DNA of 64,000 nt, taken from the NCBI RefSeq assembly GCF_003269035.1, contig NZ_QLTK01000008.1:1-64000 (forward strand), read 5' to 3'. Each line of letters starts with the position of its first letter. Position 1 is the stretch's first letter. Under the pieces are notes generated by a model. It worked only from the letters and a program-made list of their open reading frames with translations. It was not told the DNA's origin and did no database searches. This stretch comes from Paraburkholderia bryophila. GTDB taxonomy: Bacteria > Pseudomonadota > Gammaproteobacteria > Burkholderiales > Burkholderiaceae. A program made the position numbers and the translations under genes. Positions 8,705-18,600 of this stretch are shown here, piece after piece.

Positions 8705-10207
8705 ATGACGCTAAATTCAGACGCGAGCACGGCAGAGGTCTTCTTTTCCGGGGAAGACGAGGCTCAAGCGCGCGCGCTGCGCCGCCAGGTAGAGAGTGGC
8801 GCGTTCAGGCGCATTTACGCTGGCGTCTTCACGCAAAACCTGGACAGTCCACTCGAATCGGTCGTTACCCGAAACTGGGCGGCAATTGCAAGCCACCTGC
8901 TTCCGGGCGCAGTGATGGCGTACCGGTCTGCGTTGGAGCATCGTCCGGTTGACGGTGTCATCCACGTTCGCCGCGGCCGCACGCGCCGCACGCTCGCGCT
9001 GCCCGGACTCCTTGTCGAGGTGTATCCGGGAGCGGGACCGTTACTCGAACCGCCGGCGTCGGACGTTCCCTATCGCGGCATTTACTTGCCGAGCGAGGCA
9101 CGGGGTTTCCTCGAGAACATGGCAACGGGACGCGGAGCTTCCGAGCGGGTGATGCCTCAGGAAGCGGTTGAGCGACGGCTCGACAACATTCTCACCATCA
9201 GGGGCAAGTTCAAGCTTAACGACTTGCGAGAGTGCGCTCGGGTGGTCGCGGACAAGCTGGACATGCAATCGGCGTTCACGCGGCTTGACGGTCTTATCGG
9301 CGCGCTGTTGGGCACACATGAAAAGAAAAAACTCAAAAGCAAACAAGCCTTAGCGAGAGCAGCAGGCAAGCCATATGACCCTGAGCGGCTCGACCTCTTT
9401 GATGCGTTGTTCGCGCAGTTGACCGCGAATGTGTTTCCGCACGTCGCAGACCCAGCGGCAGAAGGCAGCGCCATGGAGAATTTTGCTTTCTTCGAGGCAT
9501 ACTTTTCGAACTACATCGAAGGCACAACGTTCGAGGTAGCTGAAGCCGAGCAAATCGTTTTCGAGGGCGCCATTATTCAAGACCGTCCTGAGGACTCGCA
9601 AGATATTCTCGGAACATTCCATGTTGCGACTTCGTCTCCCTGGAGAAACAGGACCGCGCCGAACGCCGACCAATTTCTCGCCTGGCTCAAAAACATCAAT
9701 GCAATTGTGATGTCGGGCCGCCCCGACAAGTTGCCGGGACAGTGGAAGGAGCAAGCAAATCAGGCAGGGAACACGTATTTTGTCGCGCCAGAACTGGTGC
9801 CGGGGACATTGAAAGAAGGGTACGAACGCATTGCTGCACAGACGGACCCCATGGCACGAGCGCTGATGACGATGTTCGTAGTGACGGAGGTTCATCCGTT
9901 CAAGGATGGCAACGGCCGTACGGCGCGACTGGCAATGAACGGCGCCTTAACGGAAGCCGGCCTTTGCCGCATTATTGTGCCTACCGTGTATCGCGAGGAC
10001 TACCTGCTTCCCTTGAAGCGATTGTCAAATGAACGGGACGCGGGGCCATACATAAGGTCGATGACGCGTGCACAAGACTGGACCTCGCGATTCGACTATC
10101 GCCAGCCGCGGGCAGGCTTGAAGCAACAGCTCGAACTGAGCAACGCGTTTCAGGAAGACCTGAAGAACTACAGGCTGATTTTCCCTGAAAAGACGACTAC
10201 ACCGTAA
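8705..10207 (+). CDS. Fic-domain protein with AbiEi-like N-terminal region
   Basis: A 500-residue protein. The Fic core motif HPFKDGNGRTAR is intact at about 397-408, including the catalytic histidine, so AMP-transfer (or similar nucleotide transfer) to a target protein is plausible. An inhibitory-helix motif of the form S-x-x-x-E-G (SNYIEG) lies at about 268-273, upstream of the core as in class II Fic proteins, which keep themselves inactive until the helix moves. Residues 1-150 resemble the start of AbiEi-type antitoxin/regulators: ALRRQVESGAFRRIYAGVFT, then ASHLLPGAVMAYRSAL. Such a DNA-binding-like part fused to Fic would fit self-regulation through the repeated boxes just upstream. A stress or phage-defence role is inferred. 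Confidence 0.85.
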   Translation: MTLNSDASTAEVFFSGEDEAQARALRRQVESGAFRRIYAGVFTQNLDSPLESVVTRNWAAIASHLLPGAVMAYRSALEHRPVDGVIHVRRGRTRRTLALPGLLVEVYPGAGPLLEPPASDVPYRGIYLPSEARGFLENMATGRGASERVMPQEAVERRLDNILTIRGKFKLNDLRECARVVADKLDMQSAFTRLDGLIGALLGTHEKKKLKSKQALARAAGKPYDPERLDLFDALFAQLTANVFPHVADPAAEGSAMENFAFFEAYFSNYIEGTTFEVAEAEQIVFEGAIIQDRPEDSQDILGTFHVATSSPWRNRTAPNADQFLAWLKNINAIVMSGRPDKLPGQWKEQANQAGNTYFVAPELVPGTLKEGYERIAAQTDPMARALMTMFVVTEVHPFKDGNGRTARLAMNGALTEAGLCRIIVPTVYREDYLLPLKRLSNERDAGPYIRSMTRAQDWTSRFDYRQPRAGLKQQLELSNAFQEDLKNYRLIFPEKTTTP

Positions 10208-10495
10208 CTGAGCGAAGAACATAAACGCTGCTGACAAAAGCCCGCAATATCGACCAGAGCGTTGTGCGAAAAACTGCCCGTAAAACAAGGAAATTCTGGC
10301 GGATTCCGTGAAGAAGTGGCGCTCACGCGTATGGCGGACATGATGAGAGCACCACCGTGAGGAATGGGGCGGTACCGCCGGCCGGTCGTCGAGCAAAATA
10401 ACAGTGGCGATGCTTCGTCACCCGATGAGTTGCGACAAACCGCTGCGGTGTGGCCACTAGCTCACCCTATGTATCCGGCAATGGGTCGAATTCAT

Positions 10496-12349
10496 TTATA
10501 GCAGCGGGGTTCGCAACATTCTCGCTCTTAATTTACCTAACGCTTTGTCGTTCAGCCAAAGCGACTTCCGATATTGAAGTGAGAGTTCCGCGTGCTGCAG
10601 AAGCGCGTACGTGTCCTCTGGCGTTGGCTGGCTCGGTGCGATTTCCGCGGACAAGCGGGCCGTAACCCGCATCAAGTGTTCCTGGACCGATTCAAGATTG
10701 GCGAAGTCCAGCTCTTCTGTTTCGTATTGCATGGCGCCGTCGAGGTCGCGGCGCGCGAGTAGCATCTGGCCTTGGAGGAGGTTCCGAAATGTGTTCCACT
10801 CGTACATGGTGATTCCATGCCGTGTGCACATGTCAAAGTTTTCAACTGTGTGAACAAGAAGAAAGCGGCTCCTCTCGCCCAGTGGCCCTGCACCCACCAA
10901 CTTCTTTCCCAGCTTACTCACGAGACGGTTGCGAACTTGCTCTGTATCAATCAACTCGCGGAGGCGACTGAGTTGCCCGATACCGTGATTGATGTTTTCG
11001 CCGCGACCGAACTCGTCGAGTTCGTCGCGCAAATACGGTTGAAGCACCTGGGCTCGATGTTTGACTTGGCAGAAGTAAAAAAGGTGCGTCGCATTGTCGT
11101 AAATGATGATGTCTGCGTCGTACCTGGCGTCCTTGTCCTTGAATTCGGGCCACGCCATAAAACGCGAGCCTTCGAGTCGGTCCCGGAGATACTGGAGAAT
11201 GTAGTCGCGTTCGAACCAGTGCCCGATGGGTGGGCCGATTTGGCTGAAAAGCGGCCGCACATAGCGTTGCACTGCGAATTTTAAATTCAGGTTGTGGACG
11301 TGCAAGTGTCGAGAGTCGTCCGCTTGAGTAATAAACTGGTCGCCGGGAATTTGCGCGGCCGATTCATCCAATAGCGCATCTATTTCCGCATTGCCAAACC
11401 CTGCTCGCCGCAAGTGCTCGCGGGAGATTGAAGCCAGCGGGCGGTCTTCCAGGACGACGCGCGAGAAGTTACCCACGTCCCATCGAGTTGCAAGGGGATG
11501 CAACCAGACAAAGCACAGAAGCTCGGCGCGCGCCCACAGTTTTGGGACCACAGCACCATTCTTCGTCGGCAAGAGCTTCGTGACGTATTGCCGGTGCAAG
11601 CAGAGGTACTTATCAAGGATGGAATCGACCCATGCTCGAAAGTACTCGGCTTCTCGTGCCGGTCCGTCAAACTGGTCAAGGCTGCGCGACACCATCAAAG
11701 CATTGTAAGTGTCCGCCATGTTGCTCTGCTGCGCCCAGTAGAGTGAGAACCAACGTATCTTGCGCGCGGCATGCAGTCGAGCAGGAATGACGTAATGCAT
11801 GGCGCGGCCGGCATCATTGGCGGCTTCGAACATACCGGTCATCAAGTGCACAGCGACCTCGCATTTGACATAGAGCGCCAGGAGCGAGGCCCGAGCCGGC
11901 CCGGATAATTCATTCCATCGAATGTTAGCTTTTGCCAGGTCTTCCTTGGCTAACCCAACGTATGCCTCGACTGCGATGACGGTATTTTGTCCCAGTGGCT
12001 CGGGAGGGCCATTCGGTTCATTCGCAAATGCGCCGACCCACACATCAAGGGCGGCAGTACCCAGGCTCAGGCGAGACCGTTCCCGAAAGACATGCCGCAA
12101 GACGCTGTCTTGCAAGAAAACGATTGAACTACCCAACGGCGACGGCACGTGTTCGAGCACATCATCACGCGAACATTTCCACGGTGAATATAAGAGCGAA
12201 TACGCGGTGCGTCGCGCATCGGCGGGCAGACGTTCGAGATTGTCGGACAGGTGTTCAAGCCAGTGAGCCGATGCCGAGCCATCGAGAGGAAAGCCGTGAT
12301 GCATGTTTTGTCGTTGTTGGCGTAAGTCGATTGCGGGTGGGCTGGGCAT
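10496..12349 (-). CDS. Unknown 617-residue protein with a PD-(D/E)XK-like nuclease motif
   Basis: I do not recognise the family as a whole. The first 350 residues are helical with no clear motif. Between about 375 and 432 there is a sequence fitting a PD-(D/E)XK nuclease core: GHWFERDYILQYL with E380, a loop, RYDADIIIYD with D411/D413, then YFCQVKHR with Q428 and K430, the order expected for restriction-type and holliday-resolvase-type folds. The last 180 residues are helical again. It stands alone between the Fic gene (convergent) and the DUF262 gene. The start at 12349 has no strong ribosome site; ATG at 12304 is an alternative. A DNA-cleaving defence role is an inference from the motif and setting. 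Confidence 0.6.
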   Translation of the reverse strand: MPSPPAIDLRQQRQNMHHGFPLDGSASAHWLEHLSDNLERLPADARRTAYSLLYSPWKCSRDDVLEHVPSPLGSSIVFLQDSVLRHVFRERSRLSLGTAALDVWVGAFANEPNGPPEPLGQNTVIAVEAYVGLAKEDLAKANIRWNELSGPARASLLALYVKCEVAVHLMTGMFEAANDAGRAMHYVIPARLHAARKIRWFSLYWAQQSNMADTYNALMVSRSLDQFDGPAREAEYFRAWVDSILDKYLCLHRQYVTKLLPTKNGAVVPKLWARAELLCFVWLHPLATRWDVGNFSRVVLEDRPLASISREHLRRAGFGNAEIDALLDESAAQIPGDQFITQADDSRHLHVHNLNLKFAVQRYVRPLFSQIGPPIGHWFERDYILQYLRDRLEGSRFMAWPEFKDKDARYDADIIIYDNATHLFYFCQVKHRAQVLQPYLRDELDEFGRGENINHGIGQLSRLRELIDTEQVRNRLVSKLGKKLVGAGPLGERSRFLLVHTVENFDMCTRHGITMYEWNTFRNLLQGQMLLARRDLDGAMQYETEELDFANLESVQEHLMRVTARLSAEIAPSQPTPEDTYALLQHAELSLQYRKSLWLNDKALGKLRARMLRTPLL

Positions 12350-12617
12350 GCGGGAGCTATGACGCCCAATGACTATGTCGAAACGTCCGTTCGATAGAGT
12401 GGTCTGAACGGCTTGAACCCGTTACACGACCAAGGCCACTAGCGGTGAATAGACGAGGGGCAGGAGCACGCAGTCCGGTTTGCCGGATACCGTTACAGCG
12501 TCTTCTCGGCTCGCTCGCTAGTTGCAACCACGGGGTCGCAAGCCTCGGCAAATTTTCGGAATGAACCGAGCGTCAGCTGCAGTCCCGTTTCACCTCGCGG
12601 CACGGTCGTGAATAACC

Positions 12618-14381
12618 TTAAGCCACGTCACTTGCCAACTTTTCGTATCCCGCGCGTATCACGTTCGCGATGAGCGGACGGCGGGCGGTGAGGAATTCCT
12701 CGTAGTCCATGCTCCACCAATCGTTTGGTAGCGCGTGCCACCTGCACATCTGCGCCAGCTCCTCATGCGAAAAACGAGCGGCATAGTGCGGCCAGTAGCT
12801 GGCCGGCGGCCCGTCTGAAATTGCGATGTTGTCGTCCCATTCAACCAGTGCGTAGTTTGCAATCTGATTGATGTCACGCACACTATCAATGCCTTGCTTC
12901 TTCAAATATTGCTTCGGAAACAGGTGGTGACGCTCCAGCGCTTTTTTCTGTCCGTAAGCAGGTGGGTCCAGTAAGTCCGCAACCGGACTCTTGGAAAAAA
13001 GCGCTCGGGCGCCAATCAGCGTTTGCGCGGCATAGAAGCCAAAAAGTGCTGGACTGCGGCCTGCCGACGTAGCGAGCTCCATGGGCAGAGTCTTTGTCCA
13101 GTAGTCATCGGTCAGCGTTACAGCCTCCACAGCGGCGAGACGTGCCAGAAACTGCTCGGCTGACTTCAAATCGCGTAGCTCGGCGAGGTCCTGCTCCATT
13201 CGTGACTCGGGTGAGGACGTGAAGCGACCAGTCAGCAGCGACATGAACAACCACCGCGCAACCGCATTCTTGAGCAGAAAACCATCCACGTCATACTCCG
13301 TGCGCCCGAGCAGATACAGCTGGTAAGCAAATACCAGTGCATTAACCGAGCTGATGGTCTTCTCACTGCGATAACCTGCCGCGCGCACGATATTGAGGAA
13401 ATCGGCCCAGTATGTGAGGTTCAACACGCGGGCCTGAGCGTCGCGCAGCTTGGTGAACTGGCTGTCGCGCTGGCCTGGACTCACGTCCCCCGTGGATAGG
13501 TCCTTCCCACGAAGCAGCGAGTACACGTGTTCCAGACGCGCGCGCCGGAAAGCGACACCGACATCGACGCGAAGTAAATGGTCGGGGTCCGGCTGAAAGA
13601 TTTGGTTGAACGGGCTCGGCTGCCCTGTGGGTGATGGCTGACGAGCACGACGGCAGAACTGCTCCAGTTCGGAACGACCATCGTCCCAGAAAACTGACAT
13701 GAGGGTGAGGATGAAGTCCGACTGGTTGAGCTTCTTGCCCTCGCTATTAATGCGAACAAAAACGTCAGCCACCTGTTCCTCGCTGCACTGTTGCGAGAGT
13801 TCCAGCGCAATGAAGGGGAAGTTCGTCAGACCAGCCAAGCGACCGATGGCATCGGCAATCTTGTCTTCCTCTGCCTCAGTCACCTCGCGCGCTGCCGATA
13901 AACGCTCAAGGTATTCGCGAATGGTCTTGTGGGTCGGCCGGCTGAATACCTCGGAAATATCAAGAATGTATTCCGGGTCTCGCTCGGTGGTTGCATCAGG
14001 TACTGCGAAAGTGCCGGTCTGGGGACGGAAGGCGATGCGAATGTGTTCGCGCTCAAAATTTTCTCGCAACACGGCCTCTCGGCGAATGACCGCATACAGG
14101 GATGTCAGCCGTTGCTGGCCGTCGACGATGAGCAGCGAAGGTGCCTTCTGTTTGTTCTGGTCACCAATCACTTTGGCATCAGTGCCCTCCGCTCCCGTCT
14201 GCCAGAACAGGAAGTAGCCGACCGGATAGCCGCGATACATTGAATCAAACAGGTCCCGCACCTTGGCATTTGCCCAGACGAAGGGTCGCTGAATGTCGGG
14301 GAGGCCGATGCGGCCGAAACCAATATCATTGATAAGACCGTCGAGGCTGTAGTGGACTTCTTTGAATAGGGTGTCGCTCAT
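12618..14381 (-). CDS. DUF262 / HNH (GmrSD-like) protein
   Basis: A 587-residue protein with the two halves of GmrSD-like enzymes. DUF262 (ParB-like NTP-binding fold) lies at about 10-230, with LPDIQRPFVW and the hallmark IVDGQQRLTSLYAV at 85-98. The DUF1524-type HNH region is near the C-terminus, with HHLFPKQYLKK at 485-495 and NQIANYALVEWDDN following, giving the histidine and asparagines of an HNH nuclease. Related proteins restrict phage with modified bases. ATG 14381 starts exactly at MSDTLF, the usual beginning; the longer frame to 14555 overlaps the neighbour and has no family support. The gene lies 104 bases downstream of an unknown gene that may be its partner. Confidence 0.85.
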   Translation of the reverse strand: MSDTLFKEVHYSLDGLINDIGFGRIGLPDIQRPFVWANAKVRDLFDSMYRGYPVGYFLFWQTGAEGTDAKVIGDQNKQKAPSLLIVDGQQRLTSLYAVIRREAVLRENFEREHIRIAFRPQTGTFAVPDATTERDPEYILDISEVFSRPTHKTIREYLERLSAAREVTEAEEDKIADAIGRLAGLTNFPFIALELSQQCSEEQVADVFVRINSEGKKLNQSDFILTLMSVFWDDGRSELEQFCRRARQPSPTGQPSPFNQIFQPDPDHLLRVDVGVAFRRARLEHVYSLLRGKDLSTGDVSPGQRDSQFTKLRDAQARVLNLTYWADFLNIVRAAGYRSEKTISSVNALVFAYQLYLLGRTEYDVDGFLLKNAVARWLFMSLLTGRFTSSPESRMEQDLAELRDLKSAEQFLARLAAVEAVTLTDDYWTKTLPMELATSAGRSPALFGFYAAQTLIGARALFSKSPVADLLDPPAYGQKKALERHHLFPKQYLKKQGIDSVRDINQIANYALVEWDDNIAISDGPPASYWPHYAARFSHEELAQMCRWHALPNDWWSMDYEEFLTARRPLIANVIRAGYEKLASDVA

Positions 14382-14485
14382 AGTCACTGGAGGGTTAAAT
14401 TTCTTGCCTGGAGATAACGTACTGCGGCATGTCTGAGTCCGCCCCGATAATCCACTTCGAGCACTCTTCTCAAAGTACAACCTTA

Positions 14486-15193
14486 CTAATCCCAGCGCCG
14501 TCTCAATGTAGCAATTCTCGCGTCCGACCGGAGAGCCTTGCCATCCGGTCCACACAACGCAACTGAACCTTCTGGCAGACCGAAAACGGACTCAATTTGC
14601 CGTTTGATGCTGCCGATACTGGCATCAGCACGTGCCGCGCGGTAGCGCGCCGCAGATTCAATTCTGAACCCCTTAAGGTTTACCTCGTCCTCCTCTGGCA
14701 ATTCATCTTCGATTTCTTCAATAACTGCCTTCTCCGTCCCCGTGTCGTCACACTCGAGGGACTGGGGTGAGCGGCCACCATCCTCCGACCGGCTTTCGAC
14801 GCTAGACCAGGTGAGAGCATCCTCAGGAACCCACAGGTTCCCATGTTCAAGGTGATATGCCATCACCGATTCACGGGTCGAGATATAGTCGCTCAGTCGC
14901 GACCGAGCACCCGGCAGGCGAGACAGTTCCGATTGGAGCGCCTGAAGAATGGACAATGGACCGGCTACGCCGATGAAGTCCGAGTTAGTCATCTCGTGGA
15001 AATTGAAACTTACGGTTGCGTGAACGTATATCGTGGCGCGCATGCTGGGTTCCTTACTTGCGAGCGAGGCAAGCGTCCGCCGTATTGTTCGCATCCGCTC
15101 CAGGTCGGAAATGCTATCCGTATCAATCTCGACTGTCGGAATAGGCTCTGAACTCTTCTTGAAATTTAGTTCACTTTCAGGCTTCGTGGTCAC
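14486..15193 (-). CDS. Unknown protein upstream of the DUF262 gene; C-terminus ubiquitin-like in pattern
   Basis: A 235-residue protein of no family I recognise. Residues 1-50 are polar. Residues 50-115 alternate strands and helix (RATIYVHATVSFNFH, LSILQALQSELSRLPG). A glutamate- and aspartate-rich linker follows at about 140-170. The last 45 residues read helix (IGSIKRQIESVFG), turn (LPEGSVALCGPDGKAL) and RSDARIATLRRRW. This order and spacing, LPxG after the helix then G-K-x-L-x-x-D, resemble the second half of ubiquitin-like beta-grasp folds, though no C-terminal di-glycine is present. The gene is transcribed into the DUF262 gene, so a two-gene system is possible. Confidence 0.55.
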   Translation of the reverse strand: MTTKPESELNFKKSSEPIPTVEIDTDSISDLERMRTIRRTLASLASKEPSMRATIYVHATVSFNFHEMTNSDFIGVAGPLSILQALQSELSRLPGARSRLSDYISTRESVMAYHLEHGNLWVPEDALTWSSVESRSEDGGRSPQSLECDDTGTEKAVIEEIEDELPEEDEVNLKGFRIESAARYRAARADASIGSIKRQIESVFGLPEGSVALCGPDGKALRSDARIATLRRRWD

Positions 15194-15538
15194 GGTCTCT
15201 CTCGCAATTGTTATGGACGCCGCGCACCTGACAAAACGGATGGCGCATCCACTGGCACTATAGAACTGTTACAACACCAATGCAGTTACGGCATAACCGG
15301 CAAATCCTTTAGGCACACTACATCGTTCGACCTTGCTGGAAAGAAGGACTTATGTGATGTAGTCAAACCGGGCCATCGTGGTATTTCCAAACTACAGCCA
15401 GGCGAAAAGGACTTTCAGCACTTCCAATACGCATAAACATCACACCGCCCCGTAGGCGCCCCCCGTGATTCGCATCAGCGCGGACTCTTAGGGGCATAGA
15501 AAGTGCATCGAAGAGTGGTTCGGCAAGCTACGTACATT
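15194..15538. other. 345-bp intergenic stretch without a recognisable gene
   Basis: No reading frame of coding character is visible on either strand. It lies upstream of the unknown/DUF262 pair, so it probably contains that pair's promoter. I see no clear terminator hairpin or repeats. Confidence 0.4.
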
Positions 15539-15694
15539 TCATCGCAACAATCCGCTTCTCAATGCAGCTAGGCGCGCGTCGTCCAGTTCAATCTCGCCGG
15601 CGCTTGTCCTGCCCTCGTCGACGAACCGCGTTAGCGAGCCACAGTCTCGGCAGTAAGTCTCACCACGCGACCTGCTACGGGCAGATACAGCCAT
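15539..15694 (-). CDS. Possible 51-residue zinc-ribbon-like protein overlapping the helicase gene end
   Basis: An ATG at 15694 opens a 51-codon frame ending in TGA at 15539. The product has one CxxC pair (YCRDCG) followed by an acidic, helical tail (GEIELDDARLAALRSGLL) that does not look like chance translation. It overlaps the last 64 bases of the AddA-like gene in another frame; AAGGAG lies only two bases before the ATG, closer than usual. It could be a real small third member of the helicase-nuclease operon, or the remnant of a longer protein. The coding look of the part beyond the overlap is the main support. Confidence 0.3.
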   Translation of the reverse strand: MAVSARSRSRGETYCRDCGSLTRFVDEGRTSAGEIELDDARLAALRSGLLR

Positions 15695-18600
15695 TGCTCC
15701 TTGACCTGCTTACCCGTGCACTTTTCAACAGCTTCCGCGTAGGCAGACAGCTGCGAACCGTACTTTTGCACACTCGCATCGTCTCGACTGGTACCGCCCG
15801 GGTTGGACTTATGGTCAATGAGGACCCAACCGTCAGGCGTATCCACTAGCAAATCGACGCGGCCTCGCAGCCGCGTTCCGTCTGTCCGGTTCGCCTCGAG
15901 AGGCATCTCAACGCGAACCGAGCCGCCCGGCCAGCGACGCTCCAGCCAGCTAAAGAAGGCTTGCACCTGGGCAACGACGGCCGCGCTGTCCACCGCATGT
16001 GCTACTCCCCAAGCACCAAGAATGCGTTCGACATCGGCGACGTCGCCCCTTCCAGCCACGCCGACACGGGCGATACACAGATGTAACGCGCTTCCCAGCA
16101 TTTCCATTTCGATGCTGGCGGTAATCGCGACGCGCACGCCAATGGGTTCGGATTCGGCGACAGCGTACATACCGCCTTCCGCATCGCTCGGTCGATACCA
16201 GAGGGGCGGCGCATCTTTCGCCGGGGCGGCAACGTACCAGCTACATGTGGACTCGTCCTGTGCGGGCGGCGCAAGACCAATGTCTGCCGCGGTCCAAGTT
16301 CGGGCCTCGCGGAAGATGGTTCGTTCATCCGGAAGTACGACTGGCTCGGTTGCCCCGAAAAGCAGGTCCCCCGCTCTCACCTCATCAACCCATGCACGGT
16401 TGACGCCTCGACTCCGCTGGCAGGTGACAAGGACGTTTGCGTCGCGTGCACGCGTCATGCTGACATAAAGCAGGCGCTTGCTCTCCGCGAGCGCATCCGC
16501 CTCCATCATCTGCCCGATGGCGCTTCCCTCTGCGTTAGCGGCGGACTGCGGCTGAGTTCGCTTGGCCCAGGTTTTTGGCCAGAAGTGCACAAAGCGATTT
16601 TCCAGTGGCCGCTCGGGATTGAACTCGCCGTCAGTACGCGCGCGAACACCCCACAGGGCACTTCTTGTTGCGGTTCCGAGGGACGTGAGAATGACGACGG
16701 GCCACTCAAGCCCTTTCGCACCATGGTGGGTCATCACGCTGACAGCGTCGTCAGCGGTCGCCGACCGGTCGTCGGCTTGACTATCGGCGAGCGAGTCGAG
16801 CCAGCGCAGAAGTCCGCTAACTGTGGCTGGACGCCTGGCAGCGATACATTCGTCTTCATAGGCCGCACCGAGGTCCATTAAGGCTTCAACGTTGGCAATT
16901 CGGGTCCTTGCCTGATGCGGCGAACTCGACCACTGGCTTGCAACACGGGCAACGTGTGACTCGGACTTCGCGAGTCGCAATGCCTCTCGCGGCGTCAAAG
17001 CAGCGAGGGTCGGCCTCAATGTCTCCAGACGGACAAGAAGCGGATGCGCGTCGTCACCCTCGGCTTTCCACAGGGAAGGGCTAGCGCCCTCGCCGGCGAT
17101 ATATTCGAGCCGGTCACCCAGCCACTTCTGCGCCGGAACGCTATCCGCGAGGGTCAATATCAGCGCAGTTGCGACGCTGTCCCCCGCGTCAAGCAGGCGT
17201 CGAAGGCACGCAAGGACGAAGATGGCTTCGGGTGTGCCAAGAAGTCCGGCTCTCGGGCTTGCGGACGGTACGCCCCATTGCGTCAGAGACGTCACTGCAA
17301 GTTCAACCTGGTCGTTCTTGCGACACAGGACCGCGATGTCTCCAGGGCGAACGGGACGTTCCTCTTGAGTTTGCCGGTCCACGACCCTCAGCTCTGACTT
17401 AAGCAGCTCGCTGACTGCCTGCCCCAAGGCGAGGTAGTCGGACTCGTTGTTCCTGCTTTCGAAGTTCCAGTGAAATAGTGCTGGTTGCCCTGCGATGTCC
17501 CCCCGCGATGGTTGCAGGCATACCTGCGATGGTTGTAGTTGCGGAAGGAATGCGGAGTTGAAGACAGCATTCGTCAGGGACACAAGCGATGGCGTCGAGC
17601 GTCGGGAAGTGGTCAATGGCTCTCCCAGCTTGCCGCCCCAACTTTCGACAGCTGCAAGAATGCCGGCAATGAGCCGTGCGTCCGTCCCACGGAATCCGTA
17701 AATGGCCTGCTTCGGGTCCCCAACCCAGACCGAATGTTTGGCCAGTTTGGCGAGTTCCACGAAGAGCGCCAACTGCAACGGACTCGTGTCCTGAAATTCG
17801 TCGACCATCACGAGGTCGAGCTCGTCGGCCAATGCCTTCCGGACGTCCTCGTTTTTCCGGATGACTTCCAGCAGCAAGACCTCCTGGTCGCTAAAGTCCA
17901 CTGCGCCCATCATGCGCTTGGTTTCGGCATAGGTCTCGAGCGTCCCGCCTGCGAGGTCAAACACCAGGTCAAGATAGGCGCGCACATCGTCATGAAACTC
18001 GGGATGCGATTCGTGCGCCTGGGCAGCTTCCGAGACGGGAGTTATGGCCGCACGGACCGCCGCGCCGGCATTCAGGCTACAAGCCGCAATCCAGTCGGGC
18101 CAGCACCAGCGCCCCTCACGAAAACACCGTTCGAGACGTTCCAGGTCCCGGTGACCGTTCCGGAGGTTTTGGGCGACATTGCCACCCGCTGCCTCGATTG
18201 CCGCGATGTGCAACGACACATCCGACAGGGCCTTCGTCAGGGCACCAGAAAGTACGCTTGTTGGGTCGTCCCCTGTCGATGGGGTCGACCAGTTTTCCAA
18301 CATCAGGTCGGCGTTCCGGCGACCCATCGCTCGCACCTCTTCGGCGGGAATATCGTTATTCCTCGCGGCGTTGACCACGTCCTCAATTTGCGCAGACCAC
18401 TCCGCGTGCTCGATGCCAAACTTGATGGTGAGCGCGACGAGCTTTTCCCGCCCCGATTCATCGAGCGTCTCTGCAAGTGAAGTCGCCAGCAGGCGCCTGC
18501 CCTGACCTTCACTCAGGACCGTCTGGTCCGGGGATAGCCCTATCTCAAAACAGAAGCGCTTCAGCAACTGGCCGCACACACTATTGACCGTACCGAGCTT

